Below the pieces are notes generated by a model. It worked only from the letters and a program-made list of their open reading frames with translations. It was not told the DNA's origin and did no database searches. Of a stretch of DNA of 54,360 bases, positions 32,325-39,745 are shown piece after piece. The position numbers and the translations under genes were made by a program. This stretch comes from Pseudonocardia sp. TRM90224 (lineage in GTDB: Bacteria; Actinomycetota; Actinomycetes; Mycobacteriales; Pseudonocardiaceae). The stretch spans positions 1 to 54,360 of the forward strand of contig NZ_JAJGSX010000045.1 in NCBI RefSeq assembly GCF_021245725.1. Direction: 5' to 3'. Each line of letters starts with the position of its first letter. The stretch's first letter is position 1.

Positions 32325-33826
32325 TCGACCCCGGCAGCACCGCGCGGTTGCTCGGCGCGTGGGAGCCCCGCTGCATCGAAGATCATCGTCAGGCCGGCGG
32401 CCACGACGAGGTTGAGCACCAGCGCGAGCATCCCGACGGAAACCGAGAACGAGGGGAAATGGACGAGTGAGCTGAATCCGCCGGCCACTGCGAGCCAGGT
32501 TCCGCCGGCCATGCCGACGGCCCAGCCGGCCAGTAGGGCGCGGGGGTGCAGCCAGTTGGTGAAAAGGCCGATGGCGACGGTCGGGAGGGTTTGCAGGATC
32601 CAGAGGCTGCCGAGCAGTTGCAGGTTGATCGCGACCTGGTCGCGCAGGCCGAACACGAATCCGAGTGCGGCGACCTTCGCCAGCAGCGATACCCAGCGGG
32701 CTACCCGTACCTCGCCCTTCGGGGTGGTGTGCGGGGCGAAGAACTCGACGTAGACGTTGCGGGTGAACAGCGCGGCGAGCGCCACCGACATCACGGCGGC
32801 GGGCACGAGCGCACCGACGGCGATCGCGCCGAACACGGCCCCGCTGGCCACCGCCGGGAGCATGTGCGCGACCAGGAGCGGCGCTGCCACCTCGGCGTTC
32901 CCCGGAGGAGCCGCGATGCCGGCCGCCAGCGCGGCGACACCGAGCAGCCCGAACAGCCCGAGCACCATCGTCCAGGCGGGGATGCCGATGACGGCCCTGC
33001 GCAGCGTCTCGGGCCCCTTCGCGGCGAAGGCGGCGGTGAGGACGTGCGGGTACATCGGCAGCGCCAACGCCGAACCGAGCGCGAGCGTGGCGAACGCGAG
33101 GTACTCCTCCGGTTGGATCAGCATGTCGACGTGCGGCGATCCGACGGCCCGCTCGGAGGCGGCGGCGAACATCGGACCGAAGCCGTCGAACTCGCGCAGC
33201 ACCGCGAGCGTGAACCCGAACGTGGCGCCGAAAACCAGCACACCCTTGGCGACGGAGATCAACGCGGGAGCCCGCAGCCCGGTGTTGAACGTGGCGACCG
33301 CGAGAACGGCGAAGACGGCGGTCAGCGCGAGGTCGCCGACGATCCCCGCCGGGTAGAGCCCGACCGCGAAGAGCACGGCCCGCACCCCGACGAGCTGCAA
33401 TGCGACATAGGGCATCGTGGCCAGCATCCCGGTCAATGCCACGGCGAGCATCAGGCCGGGGGAGTCGTATTTGGCGCGCACGTGGTCCGCGATCGTGACC
33501 GATCCGGTGCGTCGGGCGGCGGCCCACATGCGGGGCAGCAGCACGAAGAGGATGGGCGCGAGCATTCCGGTGTAGGCCAGCGAGAAGAACCCGAGCGCGC
33601 CGACCCCGAAGGTGCGCCCCGGAACGGCGATGAACGTGTACGCGGTGAAAACGGAGCCGCCGAGCAGGAACCAGGTGATCACGGCGCCGTATCGGCTGTC
33701 GGCGAGCGCCCAGTCGCGCATGTCGGGCAGTCGGGACCGGCGGTGGAAGCGCCGGGCAGCCAGGGCCAACAACGATGTTCCGGCGAGCACGGCAATGAGC
33801 GTGAGAGCAGAGTCGAGCTCCTCCAC
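32321..33826 (-). CDS. Sodium:solute symporter family protein
   Basis: 501 aa from GTG 33826 behind a purine-rich AAGGGGGG site; the longer frame start at 33919 adds no homology. About thirteen helices. SSS-family signs: DWALADSRYGAVITWFLLGGSVFTAYTFIAVPG at the N-terminus, LGSALALPMYPHVLTAAFAAKGPETLRRA and the GRDQ-like LRDQVAINLQLLGSLWILQTLPTVAIGL. Members move monocarboxylates, sugars or amino acids with Na+. The usual partner, a DUF3311 protein, is encoded divergently just upstream. Confidence 0.88.
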   Translation of the reverse strand: MEELDSALTLIAVLAGTSLLALAARRFHRRSRLPDMRDWALADSRYGAVITWFLLGGSVFTAYTFIAVPGRTFGVGALGFFSLAYTGMLAPILFVLLPRMWAAARRTGSVTIADHVRAKYDSPGLMLAVALTGMLATMPYVALQLVGVRAVLFAVGLYPAGIVGDLALTAVFAVLAVATFNTGLRAPALISVAKGVLVFGATFGFTLAVLREFDGFGPMFAAASERAVGSPHVDMLIQPEEYLAFATLALGSALALPMYPHVLTAAFAAKGPETLRRAVIGIPAWTMVLGLFGLLGVAALAAGIAAPPGNAEVAAPLLVAHMLPAVASGAVFGAIAVGALVPAAVMSVALAALFTRNVYVEFFAPHTTPKGEVRVARWVSLLAKVAALGFVFGLRDQVAINLQLLGSLWILQTLPTVAIGLFTNWLHPRALLAGWAVGMAGGTWLAVAGGFSSLVHFPSFSVSVGMLALVLNLVVAAGLTMIFDAAGLPRAEQPRGAAGVD

Positions 33827-34020
33827 CGGCCCCCCTTGCCCGCGTGCAGGGTGATCTCCCGCGACGGAGAATAGGAGTCGGCCGCTGCGGCTGTCCATCG
33901 GCTGGAGGTGTTCGGGCAAAAATCTTCCGCATCGGTGTCAACCCGAAGGGCATCCATCGCAACTGGACCTTCGTCCGGCCGGCGGCAATGATGCCGTGGG
34001 TGGCGAGGGGAGCGCGTCAG

Positions 34021-34248
34021 ATGAAGTTCGGCGTGTTGGGCGACGTGCGGCGACTCATCGCAACGGGCTGCCTGATCGCCCCGGTCGTGGGGTTGCTGGC
34101 GGTGCCGCTCTATGCGGGGTCCGAGCCTCGACTGGCCGGACTGCCGCTCTTCTACTGGTACCAGCTCGCGTGGGTGCTGGCGACGCCGGCGTTCCTTGGG
34201 ATAACTCTCCTGATCAGGCGCCCACGACCGGCCGACGAGCAGGTATGA
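34021..34248 (+). CDS. DUF3311 small membrane protein
   Basis: 75 aa from ATG 34021, with GGGAG upstream. Two helices with the DUF3311 pattern: LIAPVVGLLAVPLYAGSEPRLAGLPLFYWYQLAWVLATPAFLG. These proteins are nearly always encoded next to sodium:solute symporters, normally upstream in the same operon. Here the gene is divergent from the symporter, 194 bp from its start, suggesting a local inversion or separate control. Probably a symporter subunit or assembly partner. Confidence 0.85.
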   Translation: MKFGVLGDVRRLIATGCLIAPVVGLLAVPLYAGSEPRLAGLPLFYWYQLAWVLATPAFLGITLLIRRPRPADEQV

Positions 34249-34423
34249 GCCCGGACCAGGAGATCGGCGCGACCTGCGCGATCTGAAATTCGGTGGCGGG
34301 GTGAGGTACCCGCGCTGATACCGTGCCGGCGATCGCGACCCGGCTGTTGGAGGTGGGACCCATGCTCGTAGTACGCACGTGGGTGCTCCCCTCTCCGTCT
34401 CGATCGGGCGACTGACGCAGGTG

Positions 34424-34464
34424 TCGCCAGGAGCGCCTCCCACCAGGCACTCCTGAGAGGGCGA
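34424..34464 (+). promoter_or_regulatory. Leader hairpin before the GNAT-infA operon
   Basis: Nested stems TCGCC/GGCGA, AGGAG/CTCCT and GCCT/AGGC fold 34424-34464 into one interrupted hairpin. The GAGAGGG ribosome site lies in its 3' side, five bases before the start codon at 34469. Folding would hide the site, so translation may be conditional. Confidence 0.45.
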
Positions 34465-34468
34465 ACCT

Positions 34469-35320
34469 ATGGACCCTTTGCAATTCAATGCAGGGCAGTT
34501 CAACGCAGGGCAGTTCAACGCAGGGCAGTTCAGCGCGGCCGCACCCGCGACCGTCGGCACCCGGGCGGTGCTCACCCGGGTCGACGACCAGCGGTGGCAG
34601 GCGGTGGAGGACGACCGGACGGTCGGCGAGGGCGAGGCGTCCCGCCGGACCGACGGCCGGATCTTCCTCAGCATCGACACGTGGCACGGCGCGGTCTTCG
34701 ACCGGCTCGCGGCCGCGATGCTGGCGGACCTGCCGGGCCCGCTGTACACGATGGTCGACGAAGCCGACCACGACCTGACGGCCCGCTGGCAGCGGGCCGG
34801 CCTCACCGTCCGGCGCCGGGAAGTGGAGTACCACGCCGCCACCGAACAGTTGATCACCGGCCTCGGGCCGGGGCCGGCGCCGTCGGGGGTGACGATCCTG
34901 GGCCTCGGTGCGGCGCGGGAGCCCGCGCTGCGTGAGGTGTACGAGACCGTCCGCGCCGAAGTCGACGCCCGGCTGGGCTGGGACTCGATGCCGGTCGAGG
35001 TGCCACCCCGCCCGGTCGGGGCCGCGCTGGACCCGTCGAGGTACGCGGTGGCCGCAGTGGCAGACCGGTACGTCGGGCTGGTCCGGGTGGTGTCGCGCCG
35101 GCGGCACGCCCGGATCGGGTTGCTCGCGGTCCGCGAGGACCAGCGCCGTCGGGGCATCGCCAAGGCGATGCTGGCCGAAGTGCTGGGCGCGCTGCACCGC
35201 GCCGGCGTCGAGACGGTGTCGACCGAGGTGGACGAGCGCAACAGCGCAGCGACGGCGCTGTGCGAAGGCATCGGCGCGCAGCGCGTGAGCAGCGCGCTGG
35301 AAATGGTGCGTGGCGCATGA
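34469..35320 (+). CDS. GNAT acetyltransferase with N-terminal QFNAG repeats
   Basis: 283 aa. The C-terminal half is a GNAT domain: VGLVRVVSRRRHARIGLLAVREDQRRRGIAKAMLAEVLGAL carries the acetyl-CoA loop (QRRRGIA), followed by VSTEVDERNSAATALCEGIGA. The N-terminal ~130 residues are poorly conserved by eye. Residues 5-19 are three perfect QFNAG repeats and a fourth, degenerate QFSAA, encoded by 15-bp tandem units. The stop overlaps the start of an IF-1 paralogue (ATGA), so the two proteins are made together; the acetylation target may be translational, but that is inference. Confidence 0.85.
   Translation: MDPLQFNAGQFNAGQFNAGQFSAAAPATVGTRAVLTRVDDQRWQAVEDDRTVGEGEASRRTDGRIFLSIDTWHGAVFDRLAAAMLADLPGPLYTMVDEADHDLTARWQRAGLTVRRREVEYHAATEQLITGLGPGPAPSGVTILGLGAAREPALREVYETVRAEVDARLGWDSMPVEVPPRPVGAALDPSRYAVAAVADRYVGLVRVVSRRRHARIGLLAVREDQRRRGIAKAMLAEVLGALHRAGVETVSTEVDERNSAATALCEGIGAQRVSSALEMVRGA
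34481..34540 (+). repeat. 15-bp tandem repeat encoding QFNAG
   Basis: Units 34481-34495, 34496-34510 and 34511-34525 encode QFNAG; a degenerate unit follows at 34526-34540 (QFSAA). The first unit differs only at synonymous positions (caa, aat). The repeat is in frame, so slippage would change length without inactivating the gene. Confidence 0.85.
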
Positions 35321-35541
35321 CCAAGTCAGCAGGGGCCATCGAGGTCGACGGCACCGTCATCGAGTGCCTGCCCAACGCCACCTTCAAGGTGGAGCTGGAG
35401 AACGGGCACAAGGTGCTCGCGCACATCAGCGGGAAGATCCGCAAGCACTACATCAAGATCGTGCTGCTCGACCGCGTGCTCGTGGAGCTGAGCCCGTACG
35501 ACCTGAACCGGGGCCGGATCCTCTTCCGGTACCGGACGTAG
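35317..35541 (+). CDS. infA: Translation initiation factor IF-1 paralogue
   Basis: 74 aa, full IF-1 length, start coupled to the acetyltransferase stop. The S1/OB fold is well conserved: GAIEVDGTVIECLPNATFKVELENGHKVLAHISGKIRKHYIKIVLLDRVLVELSPYDLNRGRILFRYRT. Differences from typical actinobacterial IF-1 include C-L in place of P-L before PNA and VLLDRVLVE in place of PEDRVVVE. It is not in the secY-adk-map-infA-rpmJ context of the housekeeping gene, so it is presumably a second copy. IF-1 binds the ribosomal A site during initiation; this one may act under particular conditions. Confidence 0.93.
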   Translation: MTKSAGAIEVDGTVIECLPNATFKVELENGHKVLAHISGKIRKHYIKIVLLDRVLVELSPYDLNRGRILFRYRT

Positions 35542-35562
35542 CGCTCGATCCCACACAGCCGA

Positions 35563-35602
35563 TGGTGCCGTCACACGGGTCATGCCCTGTGTGACGGCAC
35601 CA
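35563..35602. terminator. Bidirectional hairpin terminator
   Basis: TGGTGCCGTCACAC (35563-35576) pairs perfectly with GTGTGACGGCACCA (35589-35602), with a further GGG/CCC inside. It lies between the convergent IF-1 gene and AfsR-like gene and contains the stop codon of the latter in its loop. Confidence 0.75.
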
Positions 35603-37778
35603 CGAGGTGTGTGAGCAGGGCCGCCGCCTCGTCGTCGCGGCCCGCCGCCCGGAGCGTCTCGGCGTACGTCGGCCGGAAGTCGATCTCCATCTGCCTCTCG
35701 GCCAGCGGTTCCAGCAGCTCGAAGGCACGCCGGTGGTGGTCGAGGCCCTCCTCCGGCCGGCCCGCCAGGCGCATCGCGACACCGAGGTAGTTGTGGCACA
35801 GCGCCTGGTTGTGCGGGAGGTTGTGCTGCTCGGCCAGGAGCAGCGCGTCGTGCAGCGCCTGCAGTGCCTGGTCGGGCTCGTCCGGTGCGAGCGCGACGCC
35901 CAGCGTGACCAGCCCGGTGATCCGTCCAGGCCCGTCGGCCACCGCGATCGACGCCCTGGCGAGCTCGACGGCCTCGGCGCGCTGCCCGAGGCGCAGCGTC
36001 ACCCAGCCCTCGAACGCCAGCGCCTGCGCCTGCCCGGCGCGCACGCCCATCGACTCGAACAGCTGGCGGGCCCGGCGGAACCGCTCCTGCGCCGCTGTGA
36101 ACTCGCCGAGGTCGCGGAGGACGAAACCGGTGCGCAACGCGAGACCGGCCTCCAGCGCGACGTCGTCGGGCCGGCACCGCTCGGCCTGCTCGTACGCCGC
36201 GAGCGCGTCGGTGAGGCGTCCGGCGGCGGCGCGCGCGAAGCCGAGGTCGGAGAGCAGCGCCGCCTGCTGCTCGTTGCGGCCGAGCCGGCCCGAGGCGGCC
36301 GCGGCGGCGTCGAGCAGCCTGATCTGGTCGTCGGTGCCGCGGTGCCGGAAGAACCAGACCTGCATGGCCTTCGGCAGCCCCGCCACCACCTCGTCCACCC
36401 CGAGCCGCACGGCGGCGTCGAAGCCGGCGATCAGGTTGTCGTACTCGGTGTCGAACCAGGCCATCGCCGTCGCCGGGTCGCCCGGCGCCGGGTTAGGCCG
36501 GTGCGGCGAGGGAAGCGTCCGGTCGTGGGCGACGGCCTGGGCGAGGTAGTGGTCCAGCACCCGGCGCAGCGCCGCCTCGGCCTGGGGTTCCTCGTCGGCG
36601 GCGAGGTCGGCGGCGTACCGGCGGAGCAGGTCGTGCATCCGGTAGCGGCCCGGCGACGACTCCTGCACCAGGTGGGCGTCGACCAGCTCTTCGAGCACCT
36701 CGTCCACCTGGCGGGGCGGGACGTCGGCCAGTGCGGCGGCCGCTGCCGCGTCGAAGTCGGCCCCCGGCAGGACGCCCAACAGCCGGAACAAGCGGCGGTG
36801 GCCGGGGTCGAGCTGCTGCAGCGACATTCCGAACGCCGCGTCGAAGCGGCCCGCGTTGTCGCGCAGCCGCTCGGCCAGCACGGCCACCGTCCAGCCCGGC
36901 CGGTGGCGCAGCCGGGCGCCCGCCATCCGAAGCGCGAGCGGGAGCCCGCCGCACTGCCGCAGCACCTGGGCCACCGCTTCCGCCGCTTCCGCCTCGGTGG
37001 GGGCGAGGCCGGCGGCCGTGCCGAACAGGTGGGCGGCGTCTCCGTCGGTGAACGGCACGAGCGAGACGGGCGGCACCCCGTCGAGGCTCACGAGCCGCGA
37101 CCGGCTGGTGATGAGCACCGCTGACTTTCCTGCGCCGGGCAGCAGCGGGCGCACCTGCTCGGCGTCGACGGCGTTGTCGAGCACAACGAGCGCCCGCCGG
37201 CGCGAGAGCTCCGAGCGCCACAGCGCTGCGCGCTCGTCGGCGTCGCCCGGGATCCGCGTGAGGTCCAACGCGCCCAGCAGCTTCCCCAGCGCCGCCTGCG
37301 GCTCCAGCGGCTCGTGGCCGGGTGTGAAGCCGTGCAGGTCGAGGTACAGCCCGCCGTCGGGATACGCCGGGGCGAGCCGGTGGGCGACGTGCACCGCGAG
37401 GCTGGTCTTCCCGACCCCGGCCATCCCGTCGATCGCGACTGCGCCCACTGTCCGCAGCAGCTCCCCGACCAGCGCGTCCTCGGTGTCGCGGCCGGTGAAG
37501 TCGATCAGGTCGGCGGGTACGTCGTTGCGGCGCGGGGGAGGGGCCGCGCCGGCCTTGGTCGCCTCGGCCCACAGGGGGCGCAACGGCCGCGGGTCGCGGC
37601 TCACGGCCCGGCACAGCGCGACGACGGCCTCCCACGGCGGCACGAGTTGCCCGCTGAGGTACCGGGAGAGCGACGAGCTGCTGAGCTGCGCCTCACGGGC
37701 GAGCGCACGCAGGCTGAGCCCGCTCAGCTCCTTGATCCTGGCGAGCTGGCCGACCAGTCGGTCGTGGGGGCTCGACAC
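35580..37778 (-). CDS. XRE-NB-ARC-TPR regulator (AfsR-like STAND ATPase)
   Basis: 732 aa from GTG 37778 (another GTG at 37787). Domains in order: XRE-type HTH in the first ~65 residues (LVGQLARIKELSGLSLRALAREAQLSSSSLSRYLSG), NB-ARC ATPase with P-loop GMAGVGKTSLAVHVAH and Walker B RRALVVLDNA, GLPLAL motif (QCGGLPLALRMAGARLR), winged helix with MHDLLRRYAADLA, then TPR repeats to the end. STAND regulators switch on ATP binding. It is divergent from the AhpD-fold gene, with a tandem 10-bp repeat in the shared promoter region that may be its binding site. Confidence 0.9.
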   Translation of the reverse strand: MSSPHDRLVGQLARIKELSGLSLRALAREAQLSSSSLSRYLSGQLVPPWEAVVALCRAVSRDPRPLRPLWAEATKAGAAPPPRRNDVPADLIDFTGRDTEDALVGELLRTVGAVAIDGMAGVGKTSLAVHVAHRLAPAYPDGGLYLDLHGFTPGHEPLEPQAALGKLLGALDLTRIPGDADERAALWRSELSRRRALVVLDNAVDAEQVRPLLPGAGKSAVLITSRSRLVSLDGVPPVSLVPFTDGDAAHLFGTAAGLAPTEAEAAEAVAQVLRQCGGLPLALRMAGARLRHRPGWTVAVLAERLRDNAGRFDAAFGMSLQQLDPGHRRLFRLLGVLPGADFDAAAAAALADVPPRQVDEVLEELVDAHLVQESSPGRYRMHDLLRRYAADLAADEEPQAEAALRRVLDHYLAQAVAHDRTLPSPHRPNPAPGDPATAMAWFDTEYDNLIAGFDAAVRLGVDEVVAGLPKAMQVWFFRHRGTDDQIRLLDAAAAASGRLGRNEQQAALLSDLGFARAAAGRLTDALAAYEQAERCRPDDVALEAGLALRTGFVLRDLGEFTAAQERFRRARQLFESMGVRAGQAQALAFEGWVTLRLGQRAEAVELARASIAVADGPGRITGLVTLGVALAPDEPDQALQALHDALLLAEQHNLPHNQALCHNYLGVAMRLAGRPEEGLDHHRRAFELLEPLAERQMEIDFRPTYAETLRAAGRDDEAAALLTHLVVPSHRA

Positions 37779-37851
37779 GTGCAACACGCTACCTGTCCCG
37801 GCCCACCCGAACGGATCGGCGCGATGTTTGCGCTGGTCAGGTCGTTCCCGA

Positions 37852-37871
37852 GTGTCCCACGGTGTCCCACG
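37852..37871. repeat. Tandem direct repeat in divergent promoter region
   Basis: GTGTCCCACG occurs twice in direct succession between the AfsR-like gene and the AhpD-fold gene. Direct repeats of this size are the usual target form of SARP/AfsR-type activators, so it may be an activator site. Confidence 0.4.
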
Positions 37872-37946
37872 GACCGCGCGCGGCACACGGCGCCGATGGT
37901 CGCATTCCTCCTGTCAGCAACGCCCCACAGCAAACAGGAGAAGACG

Positions 37947-38402
37947 ATGGCGACGCAGCGGATGCCCAACCCGGCGGCTCTGGTCCCGGGTGCGACGGAA
38001 GCCCTGATGGCACTCAACTCGGCCATCGGCAGCGCCGGGGTCGACGGCACGGTGCTGGCGCTGAGCCACCTGCGGGCCAGCCAGATCAACGGTTGCAGCC
38101 CCTGCGTCGCCGGCGGCGCCGCGCACGCCCGCAGCAGCGGCGCGACCGAGCAGCAGGTGGACGCCGTCGCCGCATGGCGCGAGACGCCGTGGTTCACCGA
38201 CGAGCAGCGGGCCGCGCTGGCGTTGACCGAGGCCGTGACCCGGCTCGCCGACCGCTCGGACCCGGTGCCGGACCAGGTGTGGGACGTCGCCGCGACGCAC
38301 TTCGACAAGGACGAGCTGGCCGCGCTCCTGCTGAACATCGCGATGGCCAACGCCTTCAACCGGCTCAACGCGCCGACCCGCCAGCAGGCCGGTGCCTGGT
38401 GA
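37947..38402 (+). CDS. Carboxymuconolactone decarboxylase/AhpD-family protein
   Basis: 151 aa from ATG 37947, with AGGAG upstream. All-helical AhpD fold: LRASQINGCSPCVAGGAAHARSSG and AAWRETPWFTDEQRAALALTEAVTRLAD match alkylhydroperoxidase-like proteins. The redox pair is C50/C53. In related proteins a His follows the second Cys at +4 (CxxCxxxH); here that position is Gly57 and a His occurs at 60 instead. It may therefore be a peroxidase variant or a protein without canonical proton relay. The next gene follows by 65 bp. Confidence 0.88.
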   Translation: MATQRMPNPAALVPGATEALMALNSAIGSAGVDGTVLALSHLRASQINGCSPCVAGGAAHARSSGATEQQVDAVAAWRETPWFTDEQRAALALTEAVTRLADRSDPVPDQVWDVAATHFDKDELAALLLNIAMANAFNRLNAPTRQQAGAW

Positions 38403-38467
38403 CCACCTCCCCGACCCCAACCCCGACCCCGTCCGACCAGCTCGAACCAACCCGGAAGGACAGCACC

Positions 38468-38920
38468 ATGGCCACCACCGAGAACCCCCAGAACAACGCC
38501 AAGTACGACGGTTTCACCGACGAGGAGCGCGGTGCGATGAAGGAGCGCGCCAAGGAGCTGAAGACGCGCGCCAAGCGCGGCGCCAAGGCCGACACCGAGC
38601 CCGAGGTGCTGGCAAAGATCGCCGAGATGTCCGACTCCGACCGCGTGATCGCCGAGCGGCTGCACGCCGTGATCAAGGTGACCGCGCCCGAGCTCACGGC
38701 GAAGCTCTGGTACGGGATGCCCGCCTACGCCCGCGACGGCAAGGTGCTGTGCTTCTTCCAGAGCGCCGGGAAGTTCAAGACGCGCTACGCCACCCTCGGC
38801 TTCAGCGACGAGGCGACCCTCGACGACGGTGCCCTGTGGCCGACCTACTTCGCCCTGAAGGAGATGACCGACGAGGTCGAGGCCCGGATCGGCGAGCTGG
38901 TGCAGCGCTCGGTGGCGTGA
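38468..38920 (+). CDS. DUF1801-family protein (iron-chaperone-like fold)
   Basis: 150 aa from ATG 38468. The N-terminal third is highly charged (ERGAMKERAKELKTRAKRGAKADTE), while residues ~55-150 contain the DUF1801/YdhG fold: LHAVIKVTAPELTAKLWYGMPAYARDGKVLCFFQSAGKFKTRYATLGF. YdhG/Fra-like proteins have been linked to iron delivery. It follows the AhpD-fold gene on the same strand and is probably co-transcribed, so both may serve in oxidative stress. The region between them has a CCCCAACCCC-like simple repeat. Confidence 0.85.
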   Translation: MATTENPQNNAKYDGFTDEERGAMKERAKELKTRAKRGAKADTEPEVLAKIAEMSDSDRVIAERLHAVIKVTAPELTAKLWYGMPAYARDGKVLCFFQSAGKFKTRYATLGFSDEATLDDGALWPTYFALKEMTDEVEARIGELVQRSVA

Positions 38921-38938
38921 CGGGTCGGGCCGGTCGGG

Positions 38939-39727
38939 TCAGGCGTCCTGGCCCGACCGGAAGTAGGGCGAGAAACCGAGCCGGTTCAGCTCGCCGTCCC
39001 TGTCCATGAACCACGAGCTGATCGCCGGCCAGCCGCAGCTGCGGTCGGGATCCCGACCCGGTTCGGAGCTCCCCGGCACCCGGCCGATGACCTCGAACCC
39101 GTGGTCCGCGGGGCGCTCCCGAGCCGACTCGATGACGACGGCGTCGGTTGCCGCCGTGTCGGCGATGTCGGGGATCGCGGCAAGCCCCTCCGGGCTCGGC
39201 AGCGCACGCTCGGCGTAGTCGAGGATCCGGATCAGCGGGCTGCGCTGTGCTGCTGTGTCGATCATCGCGGCGACCCTGACCAGGAAGATCCGTCCGGATC
39301 GGGCGCGATACCCGAGAACCTCCCCTTCGCTGAGCGAGGAGACGGGCCGAGCGGGCCGCCGGACGCGCCGCGGCGCCGGCTGCGGTCCCACGAGCTGCTG
39401 GCGCACCCGATCGAGCGCCGCAGACCGCGCGCGGGCGGCCTTTTCGCCGACCGCACGCCACCGGTCGACGTCGGCACCCGAATCGAGTATCGCCAGCGCG
39501 GTGCGGAGGGTCTGGTCGTCGAGGCGCCCCAACTTCGACTGGGTGTGTGCGAGCGCGAGCCAGAAGACGGCCACCTCGTCGGGATCGTCGAGCGCCTCGG
39601 CGAACGCGGTCAGGACGAGGTCGCGGGCGGCTTCGGCACTGGCCCCATCGGCGACGGCGTCCGGATACGCGTCCCGCACGTCGCACGCGGTGTCGTCCGA
39701 GAACAACCCCGGCCCGTCTGCCCCCAC
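38939..39727 (-). CDS. Conserved actinobacterial hypothetical protein
   Basis: 262 aa, GTG start. The N-terminus (MGADGPGLFSDDTACDVRDAYPDAV) resembles DUF4259-like proteins, which open MG-WG-GPF-nDdA. The next part reads FWLALAHTQSKLGRLDDQTLRTAL and then QQLVGPQPAPRRVRRPARP. The C-terminal half is predicted mixed alpha/beta (GEVLGYRARSGRIFLVRVAAMIDT). I recognise it as a family common in streptomycetes and relatives but know no function. It follows the BTAD regulator by 18 bp on the same strand, so the two may be co-transcribed. Confidence 0.65.
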   Translation of the reverse strand: MGADGPGLFSDDTACDVRDAYPDAVADGASAEAARDLVLTAFAEALDDPDEVAVFWLALAHTQSKLGRLDDQTLRTALAILDSGADVDRWRAVGEKAARARSAALDRVRQQLVGPQPAPRRVRRPARPVSSLSEGEVLGYRARSGRIFLVRVAAMIDTAAQRSPLIRILDYAERALPSPEGLAAIPDIADTAATDAVVIESARERPADHGFEVIGRVPGSSEPGRDPDRSCGWPAISSWFMDRDGELNRLGFSPYFRSGQDA

Positions 39728-39745
39728 GGCCGCGACCGTACTCGA

